Shown here piece by piece: positions 18,817 through 27,490 of a stretch of 54,265 bases of DNA. The stretch is from the NCBI RefSeq assembly GCF_025210435.1, contig NZ_JAOART010000072.1, positions 1 through 54,265 on the forward strand. The letters run 5' to 3'. The stretch is from Anaeromicrobium sp. (GTDB lineage Bacteria; Bacillota; Clostridia; Peptostreptococcales; Thermotaleaceae). A program made the translations under genes and the position numbers. The notes under the pieces are model-generated. The model worked only from the letters and a program-made list of their open reading frames with translations. It searched no databases and was not told the DNA's origin. The first letter of the stretch is position 1. Each line of letters starts with the position of its first letter.

Positions 18817-18831
18817 AAAGGGAGAGCTAAG

Positions 18832-20718
18832 GTGGAGAGAATGGATGGAAAGAGTTTAGATGTTGTTAAGGACAATATTGATAAATTGAAAGATATATTT
18901 CCAGAGGTGTTTTGTGAAGACAAGGTTGATTTTGATAGATTAAAGGAAGTATTGGGAAAATATATAGAGGATAAAAATGAAAGATATAGCTTTAATTGGA
19001 ATGGTAAATCAAAAGCTATAAGATTAGCTCAAGAACCTTCTATAGGAACGTTAAGACCAGTGAAAGAAGAGAGTAAGTATTGGGATAAGACACAGAATTT
19101 TTATATAGAGGGGGATAATCTTGAGGTATTGAAGTTACTACAGAAATCTTACTATAAGAAAGTTAAAATGATATATATTGACCCCCCATATAATACAGGA
19201 AAAGACTTTGTTTATCCTGATAACTTTAGGGACAATTTACAAAATTATTTAGAACTTACAGGTCAAGTAGATGAGGAAGGAAGAAAATTAGGTACAAATT
19301 CAGACACAAGTGGAAGATATCATACAGATTGGCTCAATATGATGTATCCTAGATTAAAGGTAGCTAAAAATTTATTAAAAGAGGATGGAATAATATTTAT
19401 TTCAATTGATGAAATAGAGTTAAGCAATTTAGTTAAAATATGTGATGAGATATTCGGAGAATACAATCATGTAGCAGATTTTGTATGGCAAAAGAAAAAA
19501 GGTGGAGGTAATGATGCAAAACATGTTGCTGTAGAACATGAATATATAGTTATGTATGCAAAGAATGAAACCAAACTACATGATTTATTTGAACCTTATA
19601 AACCAGAATATTTAAAAAGATACAAAGAAGAGGATGAGAATGGAAAATTCTTTTGGGATACATTTAGACGTAAGTCAGGTAAACAATATTATCCAATAAC
19701 ATGTCCAGATGGAACTATACTGGAGTATGATGAAAATAATAATCCTATAAGCTGGTTACGTTCACAAAGTAGATTTATAGATGATTTGAGCAAAGAAGAA
19801 GTAAGATTTGTAAAAATTAGAGATAAATGGTCAATTCAGTTCAAGCAGAGACTGCCACAAGGGAAAAAGCCACGTTCAATTTTCTTTGAGGATTCTATTT
19901 GGGATAGTGAGGGAACAAATAGTGACGGAAGTAATGAACTATTAGAATTATTTAAATCTAATATATTTGACACACCAAAACCTGTAGCACTAATAAGCAA
20001 ATTACTTGGATTTAATATACAAAAGAATGATATTGTGTTAGATTTCTTTTCGGGCTCGGGTACAGTTGCTCATGCTATACAAGAATATAATTTAATAAGT
20101 AAATCTAACGTAAAATATATTTTAATTCAGTTACCACAAATAATAGAGCCTAAGAATTTAATACAAAAAAATGCTTGTGAATATCTAGATTCTTGCAATA
20201 AGCCGCATCTAATTACTGAAATTGGGAAAGAGAGAATTAGAAAAGCGGGAGAAAAAATATTAGAAGAGAATAAGGATAAAGAAGGAATTGAGAATCTAGA
20301 TATTGGTTTTAAAGTATTTAGATTAGATACTTCAAACATAAAAACGTGGGATGTGAACTTCGATAGTTTAGAAACAGGAATAGAGAAAATGGTTAATAAT
20401 ATCAAAAGTGATAGACGCCAAGAAGATGTATTGTATGAAATTTTATTAAAATATGGACTTGATTTAACATTACCTGTTGAAGAAATGAAGTTAGCTGATA
20501 AAACAGTATATTCATTTGGATATGGAGCATTAGTGATTTGCTTAGATAATGATATAACTTTAGAAGTTGTAGAAGAGATAGGTAAGTTCAAAGAGGATTG
20601 TGATACAGAGATAATGAGAGTTGTATTTAAAGATACAGGATTCAAGAATGATTCAGTGAAGACAAATGCAATGCAGATATTAAAGAGATACGGAATAGAG
20701 GATGTAAAAAGTATTTAG
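18832..20718 (+). CDS. Type III restriction-modification methyltransferase (Mod)
   Basis: A 628-residue site-specific DNA (adenine or cytosine N-) methyltransferase. The DPPYNTG motif (117-123) comes before the AdoMet-binding DFFSGSGT motif (about 404-411), the beta-class order of type III Mod proteins. The sequence between them is the likely target-recognition region. The GTG start gives MERMDGKSL; an ATG three codons later is also possible. 18 bp separate it from res. In type III systems Mod alone methylates one strand and also sets the specificity of the Mod-Res nuclease. AT-rich codon use like its neighbours. Confidence 0.92.
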   Translation: MERMDGKSLDVVKDNIDKLKDIFPEVFCEDKVDFDRLKEVLGKYIEDKNERYSFNWNGKSKAIRLAQEPSIGTLRPVKEESKYWDKTQNFYIEGDNLEVLKLLQKSYYKKVKMIYIDPPYNTGKDFVYPDNFRDNLQNYLELTGQVDEEGRKLGTNSDTSGRYHTDWLNMMYPRLKVAKNLLKEDGIIFISIDEIELSNLVKICDEIFGEYNHVADFVWQKKKGGGNDAKHVAVEHEYIVMYAKNETKLHDLFEPYKPEYLKRYKEEDENGKFFWDTFRRKSGKQYYPITCPDGTILEYDENNNPISWLRSQSRFIDDLSKEEVRFVKIRDKWSIQFKQRLPQGKKPRSIFFEDSIWDSEGTNSDGSNELLELFKSNIFDTPKPVALISKLLGFNIQKNDIVLDFFSGSGTVAHAIQEYNLISKSNVKYILIQLPQIIEPKNLIQKNACEYLDSCNKPHLITEIGKERIRKAGEKILEENKDKEGIENLDIGFKVFRLDTSNIKTWDVNFDSLETGIEKMVNNIKSDRRQEDVLYEILLKYGLDLTLPVEEMKLADKTVYSFGYGALVICLDNDITLEVVEEIGKFKEDCDTEIMRVVFKDTGFKNDSVKTNAMQILKRYGIEDVKSI

Positions 20719-20736
20719 TAAAGGGGGGGGTGATGA

Positions 20737-23700
20737 ATGAAATTAAAATTTGAACATTTAGATTATCAGAGTGAAGCGGTAGATGCAATAGTCAATATAT
20801 TTGAAGGACAATCCATAAAGCGGTCAAACTTTTCTGTAGCTCCAGTAAAAAGAGGTAATCCTGACCAAATATATTATGATGATTATGGTAATCTTATTCA
20901 AGATAATAATAAGTACGATTTGGGTATAGGAAATAAATTAGATATTACCAATGATGAAATTCTTTATAATATTAAAGAAATACAACTGATTAATGGATTA
21001 GAACAAACTAAAAAGTTAAAAGAAAGTGATTACCACTTTTGTGTCGAGATGGAAACAGGTACAGGTAAGACCTATGTATACTTGAAGACTATATTTGAAT
21101 TTAATAAAAAGTACGGATTTACAAAGTTTATCATAGTTGTACCTTCTATAGCTATAAAAGAAGGGACACATAAGAGTTTACAGATTACCGAAGAACATTT
21201 TAAATCCTTATATGACAATGTGATTTATGATTATTTTGCATATGATTCACAAAAGTTAGATCAGGTAAGAAACTTTGCCACAAGTGACAATATCCAAATT
21301 ATGATAATAAATATTGATGCATTTAGAAAGAGTTTCACAGACCCTACAAAGGAGAGTAAAGCAAATATTATTCATAGGACTAACGATAGACTAAGTGGGT
21401 ACAAACCAATAGAATATATCCAAGAAACTAATCCTATTGTTATTATTGATGAGCCTCAAAGTGTTGATACTACACCAAAATCAAAACAGGCCATTGCTTC
21501 ATTAAATCCCCTTTGTACACTTAGATACTCTGCTACGCATAAAGAAAAGATGAATCTTATGTATAAATTGGATTCTGTGGATGCTTATGAGAGAAAGTTA
21601 GTAAAACAAATAGAAGTTGCTCATATTAGTGTGAAGGACAATCATAATAAAGCCTATATCAAACTAATTAGTGTGGACAATAAAAAAAGTCCTATAAAAG
21701 CAAAAGTTGAATTAGATGTTTTCAAAAATGGTAAAACAACAAGAGTACAAAAGACAGTCAAGCAAGGTGATGATTTGTTTGATGTATCAGGGGGAAGAGA
21801 AATATATAGTGGCTATATAATTAATGACATATACTGTGAAAAAGGCTCTGAATATATAGATTTTACAAGTAAACCTGATATTATAAGGTTGGGACAATCT
21901 ATTGGTAATGTTGATAACGATGAAATAAAAAGAATGCAGATAAGAAAAACAATAGAAGAACATCTTAATAAGGAATTAAAATTAAAAAAAGAAGGAATCA
22001 AAGTATTAAGTCTGTTCTTTATAGATAAAGTTGCTAATTACAGATATTATGATGAAGAAGGAAATCGACAAAAGGGCAAATATGCTCTTATGTTTGAAGA
22101 AGAGTATAAAAATCTTATAAGAAAACCTAAATACAACACATTATTTAAAGATGTAGATATAGATATAGAAACAGAAGTAGAAGCTGTACACGATGGATAT
22201 TTTGCAAAAGATAAAAAGGGAAAATTAAAAGATACTAAAGGGAATACTCTTGCTGATGAGGACGTATATAGTTTAATTATGAAAGATAAAGAGAAGCTGC
22301 TAAGTTTTACTTCAAAACTAAAATTTATATTCTCGCACTCTGCTCTTAAAGAAGGATGGGATAATCCAAATGTATTCCAAATATGTACTCTTAATGAAAC
22401 AAAGTCAGAGATGAAGAAGAGACAAGAGATAGGTCGTGGACTTAGATTAGCAGTTGACCAAAATGGAGAAAGAAAATATGGTCATGAAATAAACACATTA
22501 ACAGTCATGGCTAATGAGTCCTATGAAGATTTTGCAAAAGCTCTTCAGAAAGAAATAGCAGAAGAAGAGGATATCAAATTTGGAGTTATTGAAAAACATA
22601 CTTTTGCTAATATTGCACGTAAAAAAGAAGATGGTAATTATGAATATCTAGGACAGAAATCTTCAGAAGCTATATGGAATGATTTAAAAGATAAAGGATA
22701 TATAGATAAAGACGGAAAAGTTACTGATGGTTTAAAAAGAGATTTAAAGGATAACAAGGTAGAGGTAGCTGAAGAATTTAAAGAATCAAAAGATAAGATA
22801 GTTAGTATATTGAAAAAGGTAGCTGGAAATCTAAATATAAAAGATGCTGATAAAAGGGAAGAAATAGAACTTAACAAAGGTATATTTTTAGGAGAAGATT
22901 TTAAAAAATTATGGGATAAGATAAAATATAAGACTACTTATTCAGTTGAATTTGATACAGATAATCTAATAGAAAAATGTTCAGATGAAATAAAAAGAAA
23001 TCTTAGAGTAGATAAAGCAAAATTAATATATGAGAAAGGACTACAAAAAATATCTGCAGCTGGGATAGAAACAAAAGAAGTAGTAAGAGAAGCATCAGTT
23101 TATTATGGTCATGACTATACACTTCCTGATATACTTACATATCTTCAAAATGAAACAAATTTAACAAGAAAAACATTAGTTAAGATACTAAAAAAATCAG
23201 ATAGATTACAAGATTTTAAGAATAATCCACAAAAATTTATGGATGAAGTAAGTTTTATTATTAAGAATAAAATGAGACATCTAATTGTTGATGGAATTAA
23301 ATATGAGAAAATTGGAGGTGAAGAATATTACTCTCAAGAATTATTTGAGGATAGAGAGTTGAAAGGTTATTTGAATGATAATATGATTGAAAGTGAAAAA
23401 TCTGTATATAAATATGTAGTTTATGATTCAACGAATGAAAAGAATTTTGCACAAAGATTTGAAGATAATGAAAGTATCAAAGTGTATGCTAAATTACCTG
23501 ATTGGTTTAAAATAGACACACCGCTGGGTACATACAATCCAGATTGGGCAGTTTTAGTTGATAAAGATGAAGAAGAAAAACTATACTTTGTATTAGAAAC
23601 AAAAGCTAATATTTTATGGGAAGCATTACGTCCTAGTGAGGATGCTAAAATTCGATGTGGAGAAAAGCATTTTGAAGCATTAGGAAATACGGTGAAATTT

Positions 23701-23742
23701 AAGAAAGTTGATGATTTTAATGATTTTATTGAATCTGTGTAA
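20737..23742 (+). CDS. Type III restriction enzyme, Res subunit (helicase-nuclease)
   Basis: A 1001-residue protein with a superfamily 2 motor and a C-terminal nuclease. Seen: METGTGKTY (Walker A, ~105-113), IIDEPQ (~236-241, the DEPQ form typical of Res), LRYSATH (motif III), KEGWDNP and QEIGRGLRL (motif VI, ~562-570). Near the C-terminus NPDWAVLV (~933-940) and LETK (~952-955) form the PD-(D/E)xK nuclease site. All key residues are present, so it appears intact. The ATG follows a run of G's. A terminator 30 bp after its stop ends the four-gene unit. Confidence 0.92.
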   Translation: MKLKFEHLDYQSEAVDAIVNIFEGQSIKRSNFSVAPVKRGNPDQIYYDDYGNLIQDNNKYDLGIGNKLDITNDEILYNIKEIQLINGLEQTKKLKESDYHFCVEMETGTGKTYVYLKTIFEFNKKYGFTKFIIVVPSIAIKEGTHKSLQITEEHFKSLYDNVIYDYFAYDSQKLDQVRNFATSDNIQIMIINIDAFRKSFTDPTKESKANIIHRTNDRLSGYKPIEYIQETNPIVIIDEPQSVDTTPKSKQAIASLNPLCTLRYSATHKEKMNLMYKLDSVDAYERKLVKQIEVAHISVKDNHNKAYIKLISVDNKKSPIKAKVELDVFKNGKTTRVQKTVKQGDDLFDVSGGREIYSGYIINDIYCEKGSEYIDFTSKPDIIRLGQSIGNVDNDEIKRMQIRKTIEEHLNKELKLKKEGIKVLSLFFIDKVANYRYYDEEGNRQKGKYALMFEEEYKNLIRKPKYNTLFKDVDIDIETEVEAVHDGYFAKDKKGKLKDTKGNTLADEDVYSLIMKDKEKLLSFTSKLKFIFSHSALKEGWDNPNVFQICTLNETKSEMKKRQEIGRGLRLAVDQNGERKYGHEINTLTVMANESYEDFAKALQKEIAEEEDIKFGVIEKHTFANIARKKEDGNYEYLGQKSSEAIWNDLKDKGYIDKDGKVTDGLKRDLKDNKVEVAEEFKESKDKIVSILKKVAGNLNIKDADKREEIELNKGIFLGEDFKKLWDKIKYKTTYSVEFDTDNLIEKCSDEIKRNLRVDKAKLIYEKGLQKISAAGIETKEVVREASVYYGHDYTLPDILTYLQNETNLTRKTLVKILKKSDRLQDFKNNPQKFMDEVSFIIKNKMRHLIVDGIKYEKIGGEEYYSQELFEDRELKGYLNDNMIESEKSVYKYVVYDSTNEKNFAQRFEDNESIKVYAKLPDWFKIDTPLGTYNPDWAVLVDKDEEEKLYFVLETKANILWEALRPSEDAKIRCGEKHFEALGNTVKFKKVDDFNDFIESV

Positions 23743-23771
23743 TAAGAATATGAAAAAATATAGTTTTTAAT

Positions 23772-23806
23772 AAATTAGGGATGGAGATAATTTCATCCCT
23801 AATTTT
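23772..23806 (+). terminator. Intrinsic terminator after res
   Basis: A 12-bp perfect stem (AAATTAGGGATG / CATCCCTAATTT) with a 10-base loop, ending in T's. It separates the R-M genes from the ATPase-PIN pair. Confidence 0.8.
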
Positions 23807-23853
23807 ATAAGTATTAAAACTGAATAATACTTTATTTAGGGAATGATATTTTT

Positions 23854-23979
23854 ATGGTAAAATTAAATAGAAGTATGGGTTTTTCATTGAAATCTTTAAC
23901 AATAAATATTGAAGGATTTAGGTATATTATAGAATATAAAGCAGTAGTACTTGAGAAAAAAGGAAAGTATAACTTCTAA
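23854..23979 (+). CDS. Possible 41-residue ORF before the ATPase gene
   Basis: An ATG frame preceded by AGGGAATGA encodes a short basic peptide (MVKLNRSMGF... ending in KKGKYNF) and stops 15 bp before the ATPase TTG start, its stop lying just before that gene's ribosome site. No homology is recognised. It could be a real small partner, a leader, or a chance frame in this AT-rich gap (23743-23994). Confidence 0.25.
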   Translation: MVKLNRSMGFSLKSLTINIEGFRYIIEYKAVVLEKKGKYNF

Positions 23980-23994
23980 AGGAAGGTGTTTTGG

Positions 23995-25269
23995 TTGATT
24001 AAGAGTTTTATCTTTGAAAATTTCAAAAGCTTTGCTCAGGCCACATTGGATATGGAACAACTAACAATTATGGTTGGAGCTAATGCGGGTGGTAAAACTA
24101 ATGCTATAGAGGGGATTAAAATACTGTCAGAGCTTGTAACGGGCAGGGATATTTCGGATATATTAGACGGAACGAAAAACTCTAAAGGGTGGATTAGAGG
24201 GGGGAGTGAAGCTTGCCCAAGACTCAATTCTAATTATTTTGTGTTAGGGTGTATTGTAGGATATGATGAAAATACTGATTTAGAGTACAAAGTAAAGATT
24301 AAAGTAGATGAAAAAATTTATGTTAAGGAAGAAAGACTAGACAGGATTTCTTATACTGAAAAAGAGACTAGGAAGAAAAATATATTTAATACAAAGAATA
24401 TTACAGAGTATGTGGGTGTTATAAGAGCTGAATATGATAACGGGAAGAGAGGACCAAATCCAATTATTGAGTGTATGGGTTTTTCTTCTGTAATTAGTCA
24501 GTTATCAACTAAAATACCTTTAAACGGTCAAATGGAGAAAACTATTGTTTCAGAGATTGGTCATGTTATTAAAAGGTTGAGAAATATATTGTTCTTTGAT
24601 CCAGAACCAGCTAGGATTGAAGTATATTCAAGAATAAATGATGTTGAAATGAAGCCTGATGGTTCTAATTTGCCATCTGTTTTGAATCACCTATGCAAAG
24701 AGAAGGAAAAAAAAGAAAAAATATTAGATATAATGAGGTCTTTGCCAGAAAGTGAGTTTATAGATATTTCTTTTGATATAACATCAATTGGGGATGTAAT
24801 GTTTAAGGTTGAAGAAAAAGTTGGAAAAAATAAATATGATATTGAAGCTGAAAAATTAAGTTATGGAACATTAAGGGCGTTATCAATAGTAGGAGCATTA
24901 CTTCAAGGAGAAGAGAGGTCTATGATTATTATTGAAGAAGTAAATAATGGTATTCATCCGAGTCGAGCATCTAAACTTATAGATATTATATCCACCGTAT
25001 CCCATGAAAGAAATATAGATACATTGATAACTACCCATAATACAGCTTTACTTAACGCAGTAAATAAGGAAAATTTACTAGGCGTTGTTATATGTTATAG
25101 AAATCTTTCATCAGGAAGTAGTAAATTTGTTTCTTTAGTAGATATAAATAAATATCCTCAATTAATGGCAAAGGGAAAATTAGGAGACTTATTAGAAAAA
25201 AATGAAGTTCACAAAGCAATAATCAATAAGAAAATACGAAAAAATCAATATGCTTGGATGGAGGAATAA
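23995..25269 (+). CDS. OLD-like AAA/ABC ATPase (AAA15/AAA21 type), defence candidate
   Basis: A 424-residue SMC/ABC-fold ATPase. Motifs: ENFKSF at the N-terminus, GANAGGKT (Walker A, about 28-35), LSYGTLR (signature motif, about 287-293), MIIIEEVNNGIHPS (Walker B and D-loop, about 309-322) and TTHN (switch His, about 345-348). It ends soon after, with no TOPRIM domain, so the nuclease is likely in trans. I chose TTG at 23995, with GGAAGG eight bases upstream and the usual IKSF-FENFKSF beginning; GTG at 23986 is less likely because it overlaps the ribosome site. The PIN gene starts 2 bp later. ATPases of this kind drive Septu, Gabija and similar anti-phage systems. Confidence 0.85.
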   Translation: MIKSFIFENFKSFAQATLDMEQLTIMVGANAGGKTNAIEGIKILSELVTGRDISDILDGTKNSKGWIRGGSEACPRLNSNYFVLGCIVGYDENTDLEYKVKIKVDEKIYVKEERLDRISYTEKETRKKNIFNTKNITEYVGVIRAEYDNGKRGPNPIIECMGFSSVISQLSTKIPLNGQMEKTIVSEIGHVIKRLRNILFFDPEPARIEVYSRINDVEMKPDGSNLPSVLNHLCKEKEKKEKILDIMRSLPESEFIDISFDITSIGDVMFKVEEKVGKNKYDIEAEKLSYGTLRALSIVGALLQGEERSMIIIEEVNNGIHPSRASKLIDIISTVSHERNIDTLITTHNTALLNAVNKENLLGVVICYRNLSSGSSKFVSLVDINKYPQLMAKGKLGDLLEKNEVHKAIINKKIRKNQYAWMEE

Positions 25270-25271
25270 AT

Positions 25272-25757
25272 ATGAATGTACATTTTATAGATACCTCTGT
25301 TTTAGTAAATATACTAGATATTCCAAATAGGAATTCCCATAGAGAAGTAGTATTAAAAGAATATGAGGGGCTCAAAAATAGCCAAACAGATACACTTCTT
25401 TTACCTTTAGCTACTATTATAGAAACGGGTAATCATATAGCACATATTCGTGACGGCAATATAAGAAGATCTAAAGGAAAAGCTATGGCACAAATGCTAA
25501 AAGATATGGCTAATGGAGTTGCTCCTTGGGATTATTATGAAGGTGAAATTACTAGAGACGATTTATTATATTTTTCAAAGAATTTTCCTGATATGGCCAT
25601 GAAGGGAACTGGAATTGGTGATTTATCTATTGTATCAGCATATAATAAATATAAGGAATCTGTACCTGCTATAGGATTCATAAGAATATGGAGTTTAGAT
25701 GGACATTTAGCAGCTTATGAAGAAAAAATGACTACAAAGCGAAGAAGAAAGAGATAG
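25272..25757 (+). CDS. PIN-domain ribonuclease-like protein paired with the ATPase
   Basis: A 161-residue PIN-like protein. The first strand HFIDTSVLVNIL carries Asp7; IIETGNHI carries Glu51; GIGDLSIVSAY carries Asp117; WSLDGH carries Asp143. Together these fit the acidic metal site of PIN nucleases. The C-terminus is basic (KRRRKR). ATG at 25272 was chosen: GGAGG inside the end of the ATPase gene lies eight bases upstream, whereas a frame-compatible ATG at 25254 would overlap that site. Translational coupling with the ATPase is likely. No small antitoxin gene of the VapB type is adjacent, so the ATPase, not an antitoxin, is the inferred partner. Confidence 0.75.
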   Translation: MNVHFIDTSVLVNILDIPNRNSHREVVLKEYEGLKNSQTDTLLLPLATIIETGNHIAHIRDGNIRRSKGKAMAQMLKDMANGVAPWDYYEGEITRDDLLYFSKNFPDMAMKGTGIGDLSIVSAYNKYKESVPAIGFIRIWSLDGHLAAYEEKMTTKRRRKR

Positions 25758-25761
25758 TATA

Positions 25762-25798
25762 AAAAAATCCCTTACAAGTGATTATGTAAGGGATTTTT
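25762..25798 (+). terminator. Intrinsic terminator after the ATPase-PIN unit
   Basis: A stem of AAAAATCCCTTACA and TGTAAGGGATTTTT with an 8-base loop, ending in T's, begins 5 bp after the PIN stop codon. It closes the defence island. Confidence 0.85.
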
Positions 25799-25914
25799 AG
25801 CATATTTAGCATGGTAAAAACACCCTTAAATGAAATTTTATAATATTTCCTTGAAATTCTTTATCATAACTAATTCTCTTTATCAAAGTCAAACTCCTTT
25901 TATGAAAAAAAACT

Positions 25915-25926
25915 GCACATATGTGC
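25915..25926. promoter_or_regulatory. Palindromic operator candidate upstream of the PTS operon
   Basis: The perfect 12-bp palindrome GCACATATGTGC lies about 45 bp upstream of an extended -10. Sites of this shape suit SorC/DeoR-type regulators, and a SorC-family gene is in this operon (28916-29872). Assignment to that regulator is inferred. Confidence 0.5.
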
Positions 25927-25963
25927 GAGAAAAGTCGAGATTATGGGAAAAAAATCGATCATG

Positions 25964-25972
25964 TGATATGAT
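25964..25972 (+). promoter_or_regulatory. Extended -10 promoter of the PTS operon
   Basis: TGATATGAT is an extended -10 (TGn + TATGAT). There is no good -35, which fits an activated promoter. The predicted start near 25979 leaves a 46-base leader before the EIIC gene. Confidence 0.45.
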
Positions 25973-25982
25973 TGGTTTATAG

Positions 25983-25994
25983 ATAGACGTCTAT
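25983..25994. promoter_or_regulatory. Second palindrome, at the transcription start of the PTS operon
   Basis: The perfect palindrome ATAGACGTCTAT falls a few bases after the predicted transcription start, where a bound repressor would block initiation. It differs in sequence from the palindrome at 25915, so two regulators may act here. Confidence 0.4.
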
Positions 25995-26024
25995 TAATAA
26001 CCTAATTTTGAGAGGAGACTTATC

Positions 26025-27446
26025 ATGGATGTAATTATTTCTGGATTTATGATTTTTATCAATAAGTTTTTAGGTCAAGCACCTTTACTTTTAGGAAGTA
26101 TAGTTTTCATTGGTTATTTATTATTAGGGAAAAAATGGTACGAGGCTTTACAGGGTTTCATTAAAACATTTGTAGGATTTAAAATTCTTCAAGTAGGGAC
26201 AGGCGGTCTTGTAAGGACTTTTAGACCAATTATTACAAATTTATCGGCTAAATATGGGATTGATGCATTTGTTATTGATCCATACTTCGGGCAAACGTCT
26301 GCAACAGAGTTTTTGAATACAAGTAATTCATTATCGTTTGTTGGATATGTTATGTTAATAGCTTTTATATGGAACATTATTTTAGTAGCATTTAGAAAAC
26401 AGACAAAGATTAGAGCATTATTTATTACTGGTCACATTATGTATCAGCAATCAGCAGTTCTCTTATGGGCTCTTTATTGGGTAATTGAAGGGACAACAGG
26501 CGAACCAGTATCTACAGCTTTGACAGTTGCAGTTGGTCTATTTTTAGGTACGTATTGGTCAGTTGGGTCTAATTTAATAATTGAACCTACTCAAGAGGTA
26601 TCGGAGGGTTCTGGCTTTACAGTAGGGCATCAACAGATGTTTACAACATTTTTAACATATCATCTATCAAAGAAAATAGGTAATTCGGATAGTGATGTTA
26701 ATACAATTAATGCACCTGGATTCTTATCTATTTTTAATGACAATATAGTGGCTAATGCATTGATTATGACTATGTTTGTTGGGTCAATTATGGTATTTAT
26801 TGGTGCGGAATCTTTTGATTACAATAGAGATAAGTATTTTTTCGCAACATACATTTGGGAAACCTGTGCATATTTTGCAGTATACATCACAATAGTTTTA
26901 ACAGGGGTAAGGTTGTTTGTTACGGAATTAACTAATTCATTCCATGGAATTTCAAATAAGCTTTTAAAAGGAGCTGTACCAGCTGTGGATTGTCCAGTTG
27001 TATTTGGATTCTCCCCACAAGGACCAATGTATGGTTTTATCTTTGGATTCTTTGGGCAGTTGATTGGTATCTTAATGCTAGTAGCAATAGGTTCACCAAT
27101 TCTACTAATCGCAGGTTTTATTTGTCTATTCTTTGATAACGGAACATTAGCGGTATATGCTAATAAAGCAGGTGGTAGAAGAGCGGCTGCAATTATTCCT
27201 TTCATTTGTGGTTTGATTCAAGTATTTGGTTCTGCGTGGGTATTACAATACCTAGTTGGTCCACCTGAGGTTATTGGTTGGATGGGTATGATGGATTGGG
27301 CTACATTCTTTGCAGGTACAACTGTATTATCTAGTTATTTAGGAATTATTGTACCAATAGGATTAATTCCAATATTATTAGTTATTCCCCAGTTACAATA
27401 TAGAAGATATAAAGAAACTTATTTTACGACAATGAGAGATCAATAA
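26025..27446 (+). CDS. ulaA: PTS EIIC, ascorbate (UlaA/SgaT) family
   Basis: The membrane channel component of a PTS permease. The 473-residue protein is very hydrophobic with about 10-12 predicted membrane segments and begins with MIFINKFLGQAPLLLGSIVFIGYLLL, as UlaA proteins do; the GVGGL-like QVGTGGLVRTFRP segment and EPTQ region are also family-typical. The ATG follows GAGAGGAG. EIIB is a separate gene (28611) and EIIA another (30953). The family transports L-ascorbate in E. coli, but the neighbours here do not include the ascorbate-pathway enzymes, so the true sugar acid is unsettled. Confidence 0.9.
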   Translation: MDVIISGFMIFINKFLGQAPLLLGSIVFIGYLLLGKKWYEALQGFIKTFVGFKILQVGTGGLVRTFRPIITNLSAKYGIDAFVIDPYFGQTSATEFLNTSNSLSFVGYVMLIAFIWNIILVAFRKQTKIRALFITGHIMYQQSAVLLWALYWVIEGTTGEPVSTALTVAVGLFLGTYWSVGSNLIIEPTQEVSEGSGFTVGHQQMFTTFLTYHLSKKIGNSDSDVNTINAPGFLSIFNDNIVANALIMTMFVGSIMVFIGAESFDYNRDKYFFATYIWETCAYFAVYITIVLTGVRLFVTELTNSFHGISNKLLKGAVPAVDCPVVFGFSPQGPMYGFIFGFFGQLIGILMLVAIGSPILLIAGFICLFFDNGTLAVYANKAGGRRAAAIIPFICGLIQVFGSAWVLQYLVGPPEVIGWMGMMDWATFFAGTTVLSSYLGIIVPIGLIPILLVIPQLQYRRYKETYFTTMRDQ

Positions 27447-27490
27447 GCTATTTGCAAATATCATATTTTTAATAGAAGGAAGGCATAATA

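Noticed and set aside
20127-20645. A 172-codon open frame on the minus strand inside mod
   Set aside because: It is antisense to the conserved C-terminal part of the methyltransferase, has a Ser/Leu-rich composition typical of antisense frames in AT-rich genes, and no ribosome site.
25254-25757. The PIN protein as a VapC-type toxin with its own antitoxin
   Set aside because: No small VapB-like gene precedes it. The coupled upstream gene is a 424-residue ATPase, and at 161 residues the protein is longer than most VapC toxins.
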